From JAKSSE01 sp045597645 (GTDB taxonomy: Bacteria > Bacillota > Clostridia > Lachnospirales > Lachnospiraceae), in the NCBI GenBank assembly GCA_045597645.1, contig JAZLKM010000042.1, forward strand, positions 1 to 55,016: DNA of 55,016 nt, given 5' to 3'. The position numbers and the translations under genes were made by a program. This document shows, piece by piece, positions 1-6,964 of this stretch. Each line of letters begins with the position of its first letter. Within the stretch, counting starts at the first letter, position 1. The notes beneath the pieces were generated by a model that saw only the letters and a list, made by a program, of their open reading frames with translations, was not told the origin of the DNA and did no database searches.

Positions 1-2
1 CT

Positions 3-116
3 ACAAGCCCCCAAAAGCTGGATGAATTAAGAAGCCACATCTCAGACAACTGGAGACCGGGCGCGCAGCATCGCGAAATAAGAATCACCACGCGAATCAC
101 CGAATTCAGGCTCTGA
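3..116 (+). CDS. possible C-terminal fragment of a plus-strand gene cut by the window start
   Basis: Frame 3 on the plus strand is open from the first base to TGA at 114-116. It gives 37 protein-like residues rich in charged and polar amino acids (TSPQKLDELRSHISDNW and onward). No start is visible and the tail is too short to assign to a family. The rest of 1-240 shows no gene I can support; it holds a small CATGCA/TGCATG hairpin near 137-152. This could equally be non-coding sequence downstream of the lipoprotein operon. Confidence 0.2.
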   Translation, partial: TSPQKLDELRSHISDNWRPGAQHREIRITTRITEFRL

Positions 117-239
117 GTGCCATGGAGGAAGGGGCATGCAGCTGTGCATGGCCGGGCCTGTGAGTTTGCTAGCTGGGGAATGTGGCGGGGCATACAAATA
201 TATGTGGTGGGCGATGGATAATCGATAGAATCGTGGCAA

Positions 240-279
240 TAAAAAAGCCCTGGCCAACGAGATTCGATGGGTGGGCTTT
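240..279 (-). terminator. Rho-independent terminator after the lipoprotein gene
   Basis: AAAGCCC and GGGCTTT pair across a loop of about 22 bases immediately after the stop codon at 283-285. A run of six T follows on the minus strand. The loop is longer than usual, but position and T-run fit the end of the operon that starts at 3923. Confidence 0.7.
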
Positions 280-282
280 GGG

Positions 283-1272
283 TTACCAGGTGTATTGGAT
301 GTACTCGGCCAGAGTGGTGAAGAATGAATCGGTTTTGATGGTTTCGTCGATGAGCACTTCGGTCTGGTCGTAGAGCGATTTGTTGAGTTCGGCTGTAACT
401 TCGGTCTGATAGTTGCCGTATATTTCTTCAAGAACGCTGTCCTTGCGCTCGTTGTAGATTTGGATTTTCTTCTCTTCAGAGAGTTCTTCGTTGTATTTGT
501 TGATGCAATAGAATATGTAGTAGCCGTCAGAGCCATTTATTATCTCTGAGTATTCTTTGTTGTCCAAGAGGAATACCACATCCTCTATGGATTTCTCATA
601 GTCTCCGCGTCCAAAGCTATCAGTAAGTGAAGAAAGCTTGCTGTAGTTGGCTGCTACAGTCTCAAAATCTGTGCCTTCGACTATTTTCTGGTAGGCTTCC
701 TTCGCCTGGAAGCCATCAGTGCAATAGATGACCATGGCATCCATCATTCGCGCCTCATCCTCGCTTACCTCAGGGTCAACGTCACGGATGAGCTCAGCGT
801 AGGTTTTTTCAGCTAACACGTATTTTAGATACATTTGATAGACATCGTCCACTGTGACGCCGATGATGTCAATTTCTTCGGGGCTAAGCGATTTGTGGTA
901 GGTCTTGGCAGCCTCATTGCACTGTGCTATCTCACTTTCACTAAGCTGGATTTCGTTGGCCTTGGCATAAATATTCAGGGCATACACCTCTGTCAGCTGT
1001 GAAAAAGCTGCCTGCTTGAGGGCGGCTTTTAGCTCATCTAAGTTGCTGCTATTGCTCCAGATATTTGTGCCAAGAAGTGTCCCGTATATATTCTTATAGT
1101 TGGCGAGGTATAACGCAAGTTCATTCTGTTGGCAGGCCATATCGCCCATAGAGAACAATCTGGTCTGAACCTCATCAGTAATTAGATAGACTTCCTTTTT
1201 GCCCAGAGAGCAACCACTTAAAAGTAATGACGTCACTAATATTAAAATTGGGAAAATTAGTCGTTTTCTCAT
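283..1272 (-). CDS. PrsA/SurA-like peptidylprolyl isomerase lipoprotein
   Basis: 329 residues. It starts with a lipoprotein signal peptide: basic MRKR, a hydrophobic core and a lipobox ending LLLSGC, with Cys21 as the likely lipidated residue. The body has the helical N-terminal half typical of SurA/PrsA chaperones (about residues 40-165). A PPIC-parvulin-like stretch follows (about 175-260), including FETVAANYS, an SFGRGDYE segment and a YYIFYCINK strand. Proteins of this family sit on the outer face of the membrane and help secreted proteins fold. The parvulin domain is divergent, so isomerase activity is uncertain and a pure chaperone is possible. It is the last gene of a tightly spaced run. 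AGG lies 7 bases before the ATG and overlaps the end of the preceding gene. Confidence 0.75.
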   Translation of the reverse strand: MRKRLIFPILILVTSLLLSGCSLGKKEVYLITDEVQTRLFSMGDMACQQNELALYLANYKNIYGTLLGTNIWSNSSNLDELKAALKQAAFSQLTEVYALNIYAKANEIQLSESEIAQCNEAAKTYHKSLSPEEIDIIGVTVDDVYQMYLKYVLAEKTYAELIRDVDPEVSEDEARMMDAMVIYCTDGFQAKEAYQKIVEGTDFETVAANYSKLSSLTDSFGRGDYEKSIEDVVFLLDNKEYSEIINGSDGYYIFYCINKYNEELSEEKKIQIYNERKDSVLEEIYGNYQTEVTAELNKSLYDQTEVLIDETIKTDSFFTTLAEYIQYTW

Positions 1273-1275
1273 ATA

Positions 1276-1554
1276 TTAACCTGCCACCACCAGGAATCTA
1301 CCGTCAGGAAGTGAGAATACCTCCTCAGTCTGCTTAAGCTCTGCATCGGATAGTTCGTATGCATCCATGCCTGCTCTTTCCAGATAATCTCTTACTTCTT
1401 TGAGATTATTACATACTACTGCGAACATTTCCTCGAGAAATTCCTGAGCCTCCTTGGCATCATAAGCCACTTTTTCGGGGAATAGCTGCAATTGTTTTTC
1501 TAAAAATGTGTCTATGCACATGCGATCCATCTTATCAGTCACAGAAGCCTCCAT
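1276..1554 (-). CDS. conserved small acidic protein of unknown function
   Basis: 92 residues, soluble, acidic and mostly helical, ending in FSLPDGRFLVVAG. I do not recognise a family. The annotated ATG directly follows the upstream stop (TAG-ATG) and has no ribosome-binding site. A GGAGG inside codons 1-3 sits 5 bases before an in-frame GTG at 1542, giving 88 residues, and that GTG is probably the real start. Its position between the NYN-LOTUS protein and the lipoprotein gives no functional clue beyond co-transcription. Confidence 0.65.
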   Translation of the reverse strand: MEASVTDKMDRMCIDTFLEKQLQLFPEKVAYDAKEAQEFLEEMFAVVCNNLKEVRDYLERAGMDAYELSDAELKQTEEVFSLPDGRFLVVAG

Positions 1555-2493
1555 CTATTTTTTCTTGATTACAACGGTATTACCCTTTACCTCCACCTGC
1601 TTTATGCTGCGAAGGAAACTAGAAAATCTGCTATATCCGTAGTTTTTAACGTCAAAGCCACTATGCTTTATGTGAAGCATATCATTGAGAACAGAGAGAT
1701 TTTGCACCTTACCACCCTGCTCCTTTATGTAATTAATGATATCTTCCTCAATAGTCTGCCTACTGGTTATTTCAGCGTGCACAACGTACGCCAAATTATT
1801 CTTTGACACAATGCGCAGGTTGGGCATTCCATCCTCCACCAGCACGCTTAGCTTTGAGTATCCATAGTTACGAGGATCGAAATCAACATATTTATTATTC
1901 AGAATGTTACCTGCCATAGCTAAATCCAGCATTCCATTCTCACGCTCATTCAACAGCTGTATCAATTCCTTTTCCAGTCTGTCAATTGATACGATATCAG
2001 GCGCCTCCTCAGGCAATGTCTGGGCACCCTTTTTACCAGAAACCTGCTGTGGTTGCTCTTTCTCACTAATAAGATTAAGGAGAATAAATTTGTTGCAGGC
2101 TTTTCTCAGCGCCAAAGGTGTCTTGGACTCCCCCATTCCAAGCACGTAGCAATTTGACTCGCGAAGTCTGGACGCAAGTCTTGTGAAATCACTGTCACTG
2201 GTTACAAGACAAAAGCCATCTACTCTGCCAGTGTATAGAATATCCATGGCGTCTATAACCATTGCCATGTCAGTAGCATTTTTGCCTGTGGTGTATGAAA
2301 ACTGCTGCACTGCAGATATTGAATAGTCCAGCAGTATCTCCTTTTTCCAGTCAGAAGAGCGAGTCCAGTCTCCATATATTCTAGATACAGTCACTGTACC
2401 GTAGCTATTTATCTCTTCAAATATCTCTTTTACGTACTTTGCTGACACGTTGTCAGAATCTATAAGTACTGCATATCTATCTGTCTTTTCCAA
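1555..2493 (-). CDS. NYN-domain ribonuclease-like protein with two OST-HTH/LOTUS domains
   Basis: 312 residues. Residues 1-140 form a LabA-like NYN (PIN-fold) domain. The acidic metal-binding positions are visible in VLIDSDNVS, ATDMAMVIDAMD and LVTSDSDFTRLA. Two winged-helix OST-HTH/LOTUS repeats follow, about 170-240 and 248-312, and both carry the family-like motif F-D-x-x-N-Y-G-Y-S-(K/R)-(L/F)-S. The family is thought to process or bind RNA, with LOTUS domains recognising RNA structures. The substrate here is unknown. The start is TTG at 2493, preceded by GAGGTG, and it overlaps the upstream TAA almost exactly (TAA-TTG), so translation is probably coupled to the methyltransferase. Confidence 0.85.
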   Translation of the reverse strand: MEKTDRYAVLIDSDNVSAKYVKEIFEEINSYGTVTVSRIYGDWTRSSDWKKEILLDYSISAVQQFSYTTGKNATDMAMVIDAMDILYTGRVDGFCLVTSDSDFTRLASRLRESNCYVLGMGESKTPLALRKACNKFILLNLISEKEQPQQVSGKKGAQTLPEEAPDIVSIDRLEKELIQLLNERENGMLDLAMAGNILNNKYVDFDPRNYGYSKLSVLVEDGMPNLRIVSKNNLAYVVHAEITSRQTIEEDIINYIKEQGGKVQNLSVLNDMLHIKHSGFDVKNYGYSRFSSFLRSIKQVEVKGNTVVIKKK

Positions 2494-3285
2494 TTAACAC
2501 CTCTTTAATACATCCACTGTATGAAATGCCGCCCCTAATAGCTCCGGCCTCATCGCCGTCTTTTTTACATAATCCAGGAAAATATTGAACGTCTCTTCTG
2601 ACATCTCCTTAAGTTCTTCTCTAATGTAATTCGCTGCTCCATCTGGCGAAAAAACATAATCACGACACAAACCCACTTTTTCCGACAGCCTGCTCATATC
2701 TTCCACTCTTGCATAGTAATAGAGCTCTTCGTCTCCGCTTATGCATTTGTAATCATCCGAGATCTTGCCCGCATCCATAGCCTCCTGGATATGACCTTCC
2801 TTAAATCCATAGGTAAGGATACTGTATTCGTTCATACAATACGCTGCGAAAATGCGCCCATTTGACGCCAATAAGCGCCTGGCCTCTTGCAATGCCTTAA
2901 TTCTATCAACTTCACTGATAAGATGGTATAGCGGCCCCAAAAACAGCACTATATCATAGCTGGCGTCCATATACGCAGATAAATCCCTGGCATCCGCAAC
3001 TGACATGTCCATCTCTGGATCTATTTTACGCAAATCATTTATGTGATGTGTGACTGGATCTACAGCTGTGACTTGGCATCCAAGTTCCTTTAACGCCAAT
3101 GCGTATCTGCCACTTCCTGTCCCCACGTCAATCACTCTAATTACGCCATCTCTTTTCTCCTCACGAAGTCTCTCCAGCTCTTTTTTAAGGAAAAACATAG
3201 TGGTCTCATACTCCACTATTCCGTGTCGTCTCGTAAGTCGTCCGGCCTCATTAAATTTATTATAATACTGCTGTAATTTACCCAT
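2494..3285 (-). CDS. class I SAM-dependent methyltransferase
   Basis: 263 residues. The Rossmann glycine motif is VIDVGTGSGRYALAL (about 49-63). An acidic residue ends strand 2 (VTAVDP), and motif IV-like DIVLFLGPLYHL lies near 110-121. The C-terminal half is the variable substrate part. Its substrate cannot be told from sequence; small-molecule methylation is as likely as RNA or protein. The start ATG overlaps the stop of the HAD gene (TAATG). Confidence 0.85.
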   Translation of the reverse strand: MGKLQQYYNKFNEAGRLTRRHGIVEYETTMFFLKKELERLREEKRDGVIRVIDVGTGSGRYALALKELGCQVTAVDPVTHHINDLRKIDPEMDMSVADARDLSAYMDASYDIVLFLGPLYHLISEVDRIKALQEARRLLASNGRIFAAYCMNEYSILTYGFKEGHIQEAMDAGKISDDYKCISGDEELYYYARVEDMSRLSEKVGLCRDYVFSPDGAANYIREELKEMSEETFNIFLDYVKKTAMRPELLGAAFHTVDVLKRC

Positions 3286-3923
3286 TACAGCACCAGTTTG
3301 GGCAAGTCACTAACAGTGCGAGCAGTGCCAACCGCCCCCTGCACGTCCCTACCATATCCATAGGCAGCCCAGATAAAGTCAACTCCTGCATCCTGGCTTG
3401 CCACTTGATCAGCCTGTATATCTCCAAAATACACAGCATGCTTAATGCCATGCTTTTCCACCATGTTTTTGATATTGTCAGCCTTCCCAAGTCCGTTATC
3501 TCCATAGCACAGGAAATCTTCGAAATATTTTCCAAGTCCTGTCATCTCGTAGAATGTCTCAATGTATCCACTCTGGCAGTTGCTTACTATGTACATAGGT
3601 ATCTTGCCATATATGGCCTTAAGAGCGTCCTCCAGCCCTTCATAGCAGGTATTTTCTCTGCTATTTCTAAGATCATCCATCTCGTATTTTTCACAGATTT
3701 CAAGAGTCTCATAGCGAAGCGCAGGCTCTACCTCTGGGAGCCAGGTGTCTGCAATGTCCTTCATTGTTTTCCCAAATAAGCTCTTCAGGATATCGGGGCT
3801 CATAGGTGCATCAATCCCCTGGTCCTTTGCTCCACGCATCCATGCCTTTGAAAATACACCTGTGTTATCCCACACGGTGCCATCCATATCAAATAATATT
3901 CCGTCTGTATTTACTATTGCCAT
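3285..3923 (-). CDS. HAD-superfamily phosphatase (phosphoglycolate phosphatase-like)
   Basis: 212 residues. HAD motif I is FDMDGTVWDN (nucleophile Asp12, acid/base Asp14). Motif II is YIVSNC, Lys is in GKADN, and motif IV is VYFGDIQADQVASQDAG. An alpha-helical C1 cap lies between motifs I and II. The family dephosphorylates small phosphorylated metabolites; the exact substrate is not readable. It is the first gene of the five-gene run down to 283. The mecA terminator lies only 18 bases upstream, which leaves no space for a separate promoter between them. Confidence 0.85.
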   Translation of the reverse strand: MAIVNTDGILFDMDGTVWDNTGVFSKAWMRGAKDQGIDAPMSPDILKSLFGKTMKDIADTWLPEVEPALRYETLEICEKYEMDDLRNSRENTCYEGLEDALKAIYGKIPMYIVSNCQSGYIETFYEMTGLGKYFEDFLCYGDNGLGKADNIKNMVEKHGIKHAVYFGDIQADQVASQDAGVDFIWAAYGYGRDVQGAVGTARTVSDLPKLVL

Positions 3924-3941
3924 TTCAATCCACTAATAAAG

Positions 3942-3965
3942 AAAAAAGGGAGCCTAATGGCTCCC
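3942..3965 (-). terminator. Rho-independent terminator after mecA
   Basis: GGGAGCC-ATTA-GGCTCCC is a perfect 7-bp hairpin followed by TTTTTT on the minus strand. It sits directly after the mecA stop and ends 18 bases before the start of the HAD gene. Confidence 0.9.
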
Positions 3966-3977
3966 ACGTTAACGTCA

Positions 3978-4661
3978 CTAAAGCGATGCAAGAACCTCAA
4001 CCGCGTTCTCGGCGATTATCGTCTTGCCAAATTCTCTAACATGAGCTATGGCTGCGTCATCATTGGTGCCTCCGAGATAGTATTCGATTACACACGGCTG
4101 AAGCTTTTGTGGATTCTCCACAGTAAGTGCCAGATCCAACGTCAGATAGTATGCTCCTCTATGCTTATAGAGTGTACTCTTCATCTCAAACATACCGCTT
4201 ATCCGCTTAGCAACAGACTGCGCATCCTCCAACGTATCCAGGACTATCACGGCATGATGTAATGACATATCCTTATCGTTCTTGCCTGTATGAGCTATAG
4301 GCAGAGGAACTGGCTTTGGCATCGGCATTTCTGGTGCTCCGGTAGGTGTCGGTATATCCCCACCAGTTAAGCCTGCCAATCTATCCTTAAGCTGCGCCAA
4401 GAACTGCAGTATATTAGGATCTTCATTTGATATCATCAGAACCACTGAGCTATCTGCCATAAGCGATATCTGCACACTGAAGGCCTCACCAGTGCACTCA
4501 AAACCTATTTCCTCATGAGCCTTCTCAACTATATCTCTGATGAATTCTTCAGTCTTATCTTTGTCCTGAATGAAATCATCAACCTGCATTCCACTTTCCC
4601 ACATTTCCTCAGCAGAAAGGATGCATCTTATTGCATGTTTTCCAACTCGTTTAATCTTCAT
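3978..4661 (-). CDS. mecA: MecA-family adaptor protein for the ClpC protease
   Basis: 227 residues from ATG 4661. This start is preferred over the ATG 21 bases upstream because GGAAGG lies 6 bases before it and the protein then begins MKIKRVGKHAIRC, the usual start of the family. The N-terminal domain (about 1-85) recognises substrates. A proline-rich linker (PTPTGAPEMPMPKPVPLPI) leads to the C-terminal domain (about 125-227), which in characterised homologues binds ClpC. Such adaptors deliver regulators for degradation. It has its own strong promoter upstream and a terminator downstream, so it is probably monocistronic. Confidence 0.85.
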   Translation of the reverse strand: MKIKRVGKHAIRCILSAEEMWESGMQVDDFIQDKDKTEEFIRDIVEKAHEEIGFECTGEAFSVQISLMADSSVVLMISNEDPNILQFLAQLKDRLAGLTGGDIPTPTGAPEMPMPKPVPLPIAHTGKNDKDMSLHHAVIVLDTLEDAQSVAKRISGMFEMKSTLYKHRGAYYLTLDLALTVENPQKLQPCVIEYYLGGTNDDAAIAHVREFGKTIIAENAVEVLASL

Positions 4662-4695
4662 AAATGTCCTTCCACGAAACATTATAGTCAGAATT

Positions 4696-4724
4696 ATTAT
4701 ATACGATTATTTTAAAAAATGCAA
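4696..4724 (-). promoter_or_regulatory. sigma-A promoter of mecA
   Basis: TTGCAT (4724-4719), a 17-base spacer and TATAAT (4701-4696) on the minus strand. Transcription would start about 30 bases before the mecA ATG. Confidence 0.8.
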
Positions 4725-4735
4725 AATCAACAACA

Positions 4736-6274
4736 CTAGTCGGCATAATCAAAGTAATCAAAATCCGCCGGAATGCGACTGCCACACCCGCCATTGTTAG
4801 CATATATTCCCACCAGAGTCCCAGTATGTCTCTTCGGGTCATCCGGTACTCCTTCGTCGCACAGATATATGCAATTGTCGAGCACCCCTACAAGGTACCA
4901 CATTTCTCCATCATAGCTATATGAGAATTTCCTAGTAAGCCCACTAACCTCTACCTTTAAATGAACAGGTGACAGCTTAATATCAGCTACCTCCGCCATC
5001 AATTCTTCACCATGATTTCGATTGATTACTAGCTGAAGCTTGCGCCCACCCTCATAGCATAATGATAAACGCGCATAGGTCGCCGTACTGTAATAACATG
5101 TAAGTCCAGCCTGCTCGCCATCCTTCGTAGGATTAAACTCCACACAAGCTTTTGCAGTGTAAGTAAGTTCCTGTTCTCTCCTTAACAGGATATTTTTAGC
5201 TCGTATTTCGTTCAACGTCCCATCCATAGTCCAGATCCGAAAATATCCAGGTCTCTGTGTTAACGAATATGCTCCCCTAGCAGGAAGTCTGACAAACTCC
5301 CAATTTATATTAAGAGTCGTCTCATCGAAGTCGTCCCTGGTCCACCTATCATATGTGACAGGGGTAAGGTCTGGTGCATCCTGAACGCTGCTTGGACCCT
5401 TGCCCTCATTTACAACGAACCAACCGTCATCGGTCCATCTGACAGGATCAAGTCCACTCTCTCTTCCAATAGTGGTATAGTGCCCGTTATTTCCTCTTCC
5501 CATCAGATACATACACCACCAGTTACCATTTGAATCTTCGACCAGTTTTCCATGACCTGTCCTTTGAATAAGTGCATCAGGGTCAAATTGTCTCATAACA
5601 GGGTTATATGGTGAAGGTTCATATGGTCCCAGAAGATTTTTTGACCTTCCTACGTTAATTCCATGACCATACCCTGTGCCGCCCTCAGCAAGTATCGCAT
5701 AGTAGTACTCTCCATGCTTCATCAAATGTGGACCTTCAGGGCATCTTTCACCCGTGCCTGGCCACACCGGTATCACATCTCCTGCCACCTTTGTGCAATC
5801 GGCGCTGAGTGGAACAAGATTTATACCTGGACTTATAAGCATATACTTGCTTCCATCGTCATCCACAAATAATGAAGGGTCTATATCATCCACCTCTATC
5901 CAGGACGGTTCACTGTATGGGCCTTCAGGTTTATCTGCTGTCACCACCAGCTGTCTTCGCATGACATTATTGTTTCTCTTGCCATCTGCATTTAATCTCA
6001 AGGTGGCCATAATTATAAATTTGCCGTCTACGTATTCTATGTCAGGTGCCCATATTCCATGGGAGTCCCTTATACTACCTATATCAAGCCAATCTGGATT
6101 AGTTATCGCGTGCCCGATCAATTCCCAATGAACCAGATCCTTTGAATGACTTATAGGAATAGCCGGGAAATACTGAAATGATGAATTCACCATATAATAG
6201 TCTTCACCCACCCTACAAACTGATGGGTCCGGGAAAAAACCTCTCTGGACTGGATTCATATATTTATTAGTCAT
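4736..6274 (-). CDS. glycoside hydrolase family 43 (beta-xylosidase/arabinofuranosidase-like)
   Basis: 512 residues. The five-bladed propeller carries the three GH43 acidic residues in order: Asp16 in FPDPS (general base), Asp132 in IDPSLF (pKa modulator) and Glu180 in CPEGPH (general acid). A C-terminal concanavalin-like beta-sandwich (about 325-512) resembles that of XynB-type enzymes. There is no signal peptide, so it acts in the cytoplasm, presumably on short xylan- or arabinan-derived oligosaccharides brought in by a transporter. Xylose versus arabinose specificity cannot be decided from sequence. AAGGAGG lies 8 bases before the ATG. It is divergent from tRNA-Leu and stands alone, with no transporter or regulator nearby. 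Confidence 0.9.
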   Translation of the reverse strand: MTNKYMNPVQRGFFPDPSVCRVGEDYYMVNSSFQYFPAIPISHSKDLVHWELIGHAITNPDWLDIGSIRDSHGIWAPDIEYVDGKFIIMATLRLNADGKRNNNVMRRQLVVTADKPEGPYSEPSWIEVDDIDPSLFVDDDGSKYMLISPGINLVPLSADCTKVAGDVIPVWPGTGERCPEGPHLMKHGEYYYAILAEGGTGYGHGINVGRSKNLLGPYEPSPYNPVMRQFDPDALIQRTGHGKLVEDSNGNWWCMYLMGRGNNGHYTTIGRESGLDPVRWTDDGWFVVNEGKGPSSVQDAPDLTPVTYDRWTRDDFDETTLNINWEFVRLPARGAYSLTQRPGYFRIWTMDGTLNEIRAKNILLRREQELTYTAKACVEFNPTKDGEQAGLTCYYSTATYARLSLCYEGGRKLQLVINRNHGEELMAEVADIKLSPVHLKVEVSGLTRKFSYSYDGEMWYLVGVLDNCIYLCDEGVPDDPKRHTGTLVGIYANNGGCGSRIPADFDYFDYAD

Positions 6275-6284
6275 ATTATCCTCC

Positions 6285-6313
6285 TTGCAATTATCGCTTT
6301 ATTGTGTTAATAT
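6285..6313 (+). promoter_or_regulatory. probable promoter of tRNA-Leu
   Basis: TTGCAA (6285-6290), a 17-base spacer and TAATAT (6308-6313) on the plus strand. The start would fall a few bases before the mature tRNA 5' end at 6326. The -35 overlaps the GH43 ribosome-binding region on the other strand. Confidence 0.65.
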
Positions 6314-6325
6314 AACTTTCGCTGT

Positions 6326-6408
6326 GCAGGAGTGGCGGAATGGCAGACGCATCAGACTCAAAATCTGACGTGGGTGACGACGTGTGGGTTCAAGTCGCAT
6401 CTCCTGCA
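6326..6408 (+). tRNA. tRNA-Leu (anticodon CAA)
   Basis: Acceptor GCAGGAG (6326-6332) pairs with CTCCTGC (6401-6407), with A6408 as discriminator and no encoded CCA. The anticodon stem TCAGA/TCTGA encloses CTCAAAA, giving anticodon CAA, which reads UUG. A variable arm longer than usual marks a class II tRNA. In canonical numbering the T-stem GTGGG/CGCAT has a G-G mismatch at G6387/G6397; a C at 6397 would restore it. Confidence 0.93.
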
Positions 6409-6436
6409 CTTTTTTTGACCCTTGTGGGTCTTTTTT
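6398..6436 (+). repeat. 39-bp direct repeat, copy 1 (tRNA 3' end plus terminator)
   Basis: This segment covers the last 11 bases of tRNA-Leu (CATCTCCTGCA), a T-run and the GACCC-TTGT-GGGTC terminator. It recurs identically at 6553-6591. The two copies flank a GC-rich structured insert. Confidence 0.95.
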
Positions 6437-6438
6437 TT
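6417..6438 (+). terminator. Rho-independent terminator of tRNA-Leu
   Basis: GACCC-TTGT-GGGTC hairpin followed by eight T, 8 bases after the discriminator base of the tRNA. Confidence 0.9.
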
Positions 6439-6442
6439 GTCT

Positions 6443-6563
6443 GCAGGAGGGGACTTGGACCCAGATGTGCTTCGCACATCGCGGGTTCTTCTCGGCGAGT
6501 GAGGGACTCGCCTCGGTCGGTGCTAAACAGGCGCCACCGGCGCCTAGCACCCCATCTCCTGCA
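6443..6563 (+). ncRNA. tRNA-Leu-linked four-stem structured element (candidate tRNA-like RNA)
   Basis: This 121-base GC-rich element is closed by GCAGGAG (6443-6449) and CTCCTGC (6556-6562), the same acceptor stem as tRNA-Leu, followed by the same A. Inside are three further stem-loops. The first is GGACCC/GGGTTC enclosing GATGTGC-TTC-GCACATC. The second is GGCGAGT-GAGGG-ACTCGCC. The third is GGTGCT/AGCACC continuing through an AAAC bulge into AGGCGCC-ACC-GGCGCCT. The fold is a four-way junction resembling a cloverleaf, but no anticodon loop or T-loop is recognisable in sense orientation. A second copy of the tRNA terminator follows. It may be a tRNA-like RNA, a decayed tRNA duplicate, or a small mobile repeat inserted at the tRNA 3' end. 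Confidence 0.55.
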
Positions 6564-6591
6564 CTTTTTTTGACCCTTGTGGGTCTTTTTT
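6553..6591 (+). repeat. 39-bp direct repeat, copy 2, containing a second terminator
   Basis: Identical to 6398-6436. It carries a CATCTCCTGCA tRNA 3' end and the GACCC-TTGT-GGGTC hairpin with six T (terminator at 6572-6591). Just before it the sequence reads CCC, which is what an undamaged T-stem of the tRNA would require. Confidence 0.95.
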
Positions 6592-6632
6592 GTGTCACTT
6601 ATGTCACTTGTGTCACTATCGCTTACTACAAT

Positions 6633-6662
6633 AAATGGAAGGCCCTAGGGTCTTCCATTTTT
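6633..6662. terminator. bidirectional terminator overlapping the yerC stop
   Basis: AAATGGAAG (6633-6641) pairs with CTTCCATTT (6652-6660). On the plus strand TTTTTG follows; on the minus strand a shorter TTTATT follows. The TAG stop of yerC (6645-6647) lies in the loop. Confidence 0.75.
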
Positions 6663-6950
6663 GTTTTCTTCAATACGATCTAGTATTGCTTTATATCCAT
6701 CATCGCCATAGTTCAATGCTCTGGCTACGCGACTGATGGTAGCAGTTGAAGCACCTGTAGCCTCTGCTATATCTGTATAGGTGCGTTTCTCGTAAAGCAT
6801 CTTAGCCACTGTGAAGCGCTGTGACATCGACATTAATTCGTTAATCGTACACAGATCCTCAAAGAATGCATAGCACTCCTCCACAGTTTTAAGTTGTAAA
6901 ATCCCTTCAAATAGAGAATCTATATCCGGGGAATGCATATCTTTTCCCAT
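6645..6950 (-). CDS. yerC: YerC/YecD-type TrpR-superfamily DNA-binding protein
   Basis: 101 residues, all helical, matching the TrpR-like YerC/YecD family. A helix-turn-helix lies at about 58-85 (YTDIAEATGASTATISRVAR). The family is thought to bind DNA, but its ligand and targets are not established. It ends the asnS-asnA-yerC run, 14 bases after asnA, so a link to asparagine or amino-acid supply is possible but unproven. The stop codon lies inside the terminator loop. Confidence 0.88.
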   Translation of the reverse strand: MGKDMHSPDIDSLFEGILQLKTVEECYAFFEDLCTINELMSMSQRFTVAKMLYEKRTYTDIAEATGASTATISRVARALNYGDDGYKAILDRIEENKNGRP

Positions 6951-6964
6951 AAATCAAATCACCT

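Noticed and set aside
42..536. 164-codon minus-strand ORF at the window start
   Set aside because: It overlaps the lipoprotein gene in another frame and has a low-complexity Ser/Thr/Pro composition typical of a frame shadow.
6398..6591. Integration site of a prophage or integrative element at tRNA-Leu
   Set aside because: The direct repeat is suggestive, but only about 116 bases lie between the copies and no integrase is present, so at most a small remnant or repeat is supported.
6299..6683. Several ORFs of 77-99 codons across the tRNA-Leu region on both strands
   Set aside because: They run through the tRNA, terminators and hairpin repeats, have no ribosome-binding site, and repeat the same peptide segments because of the DNA repeat.
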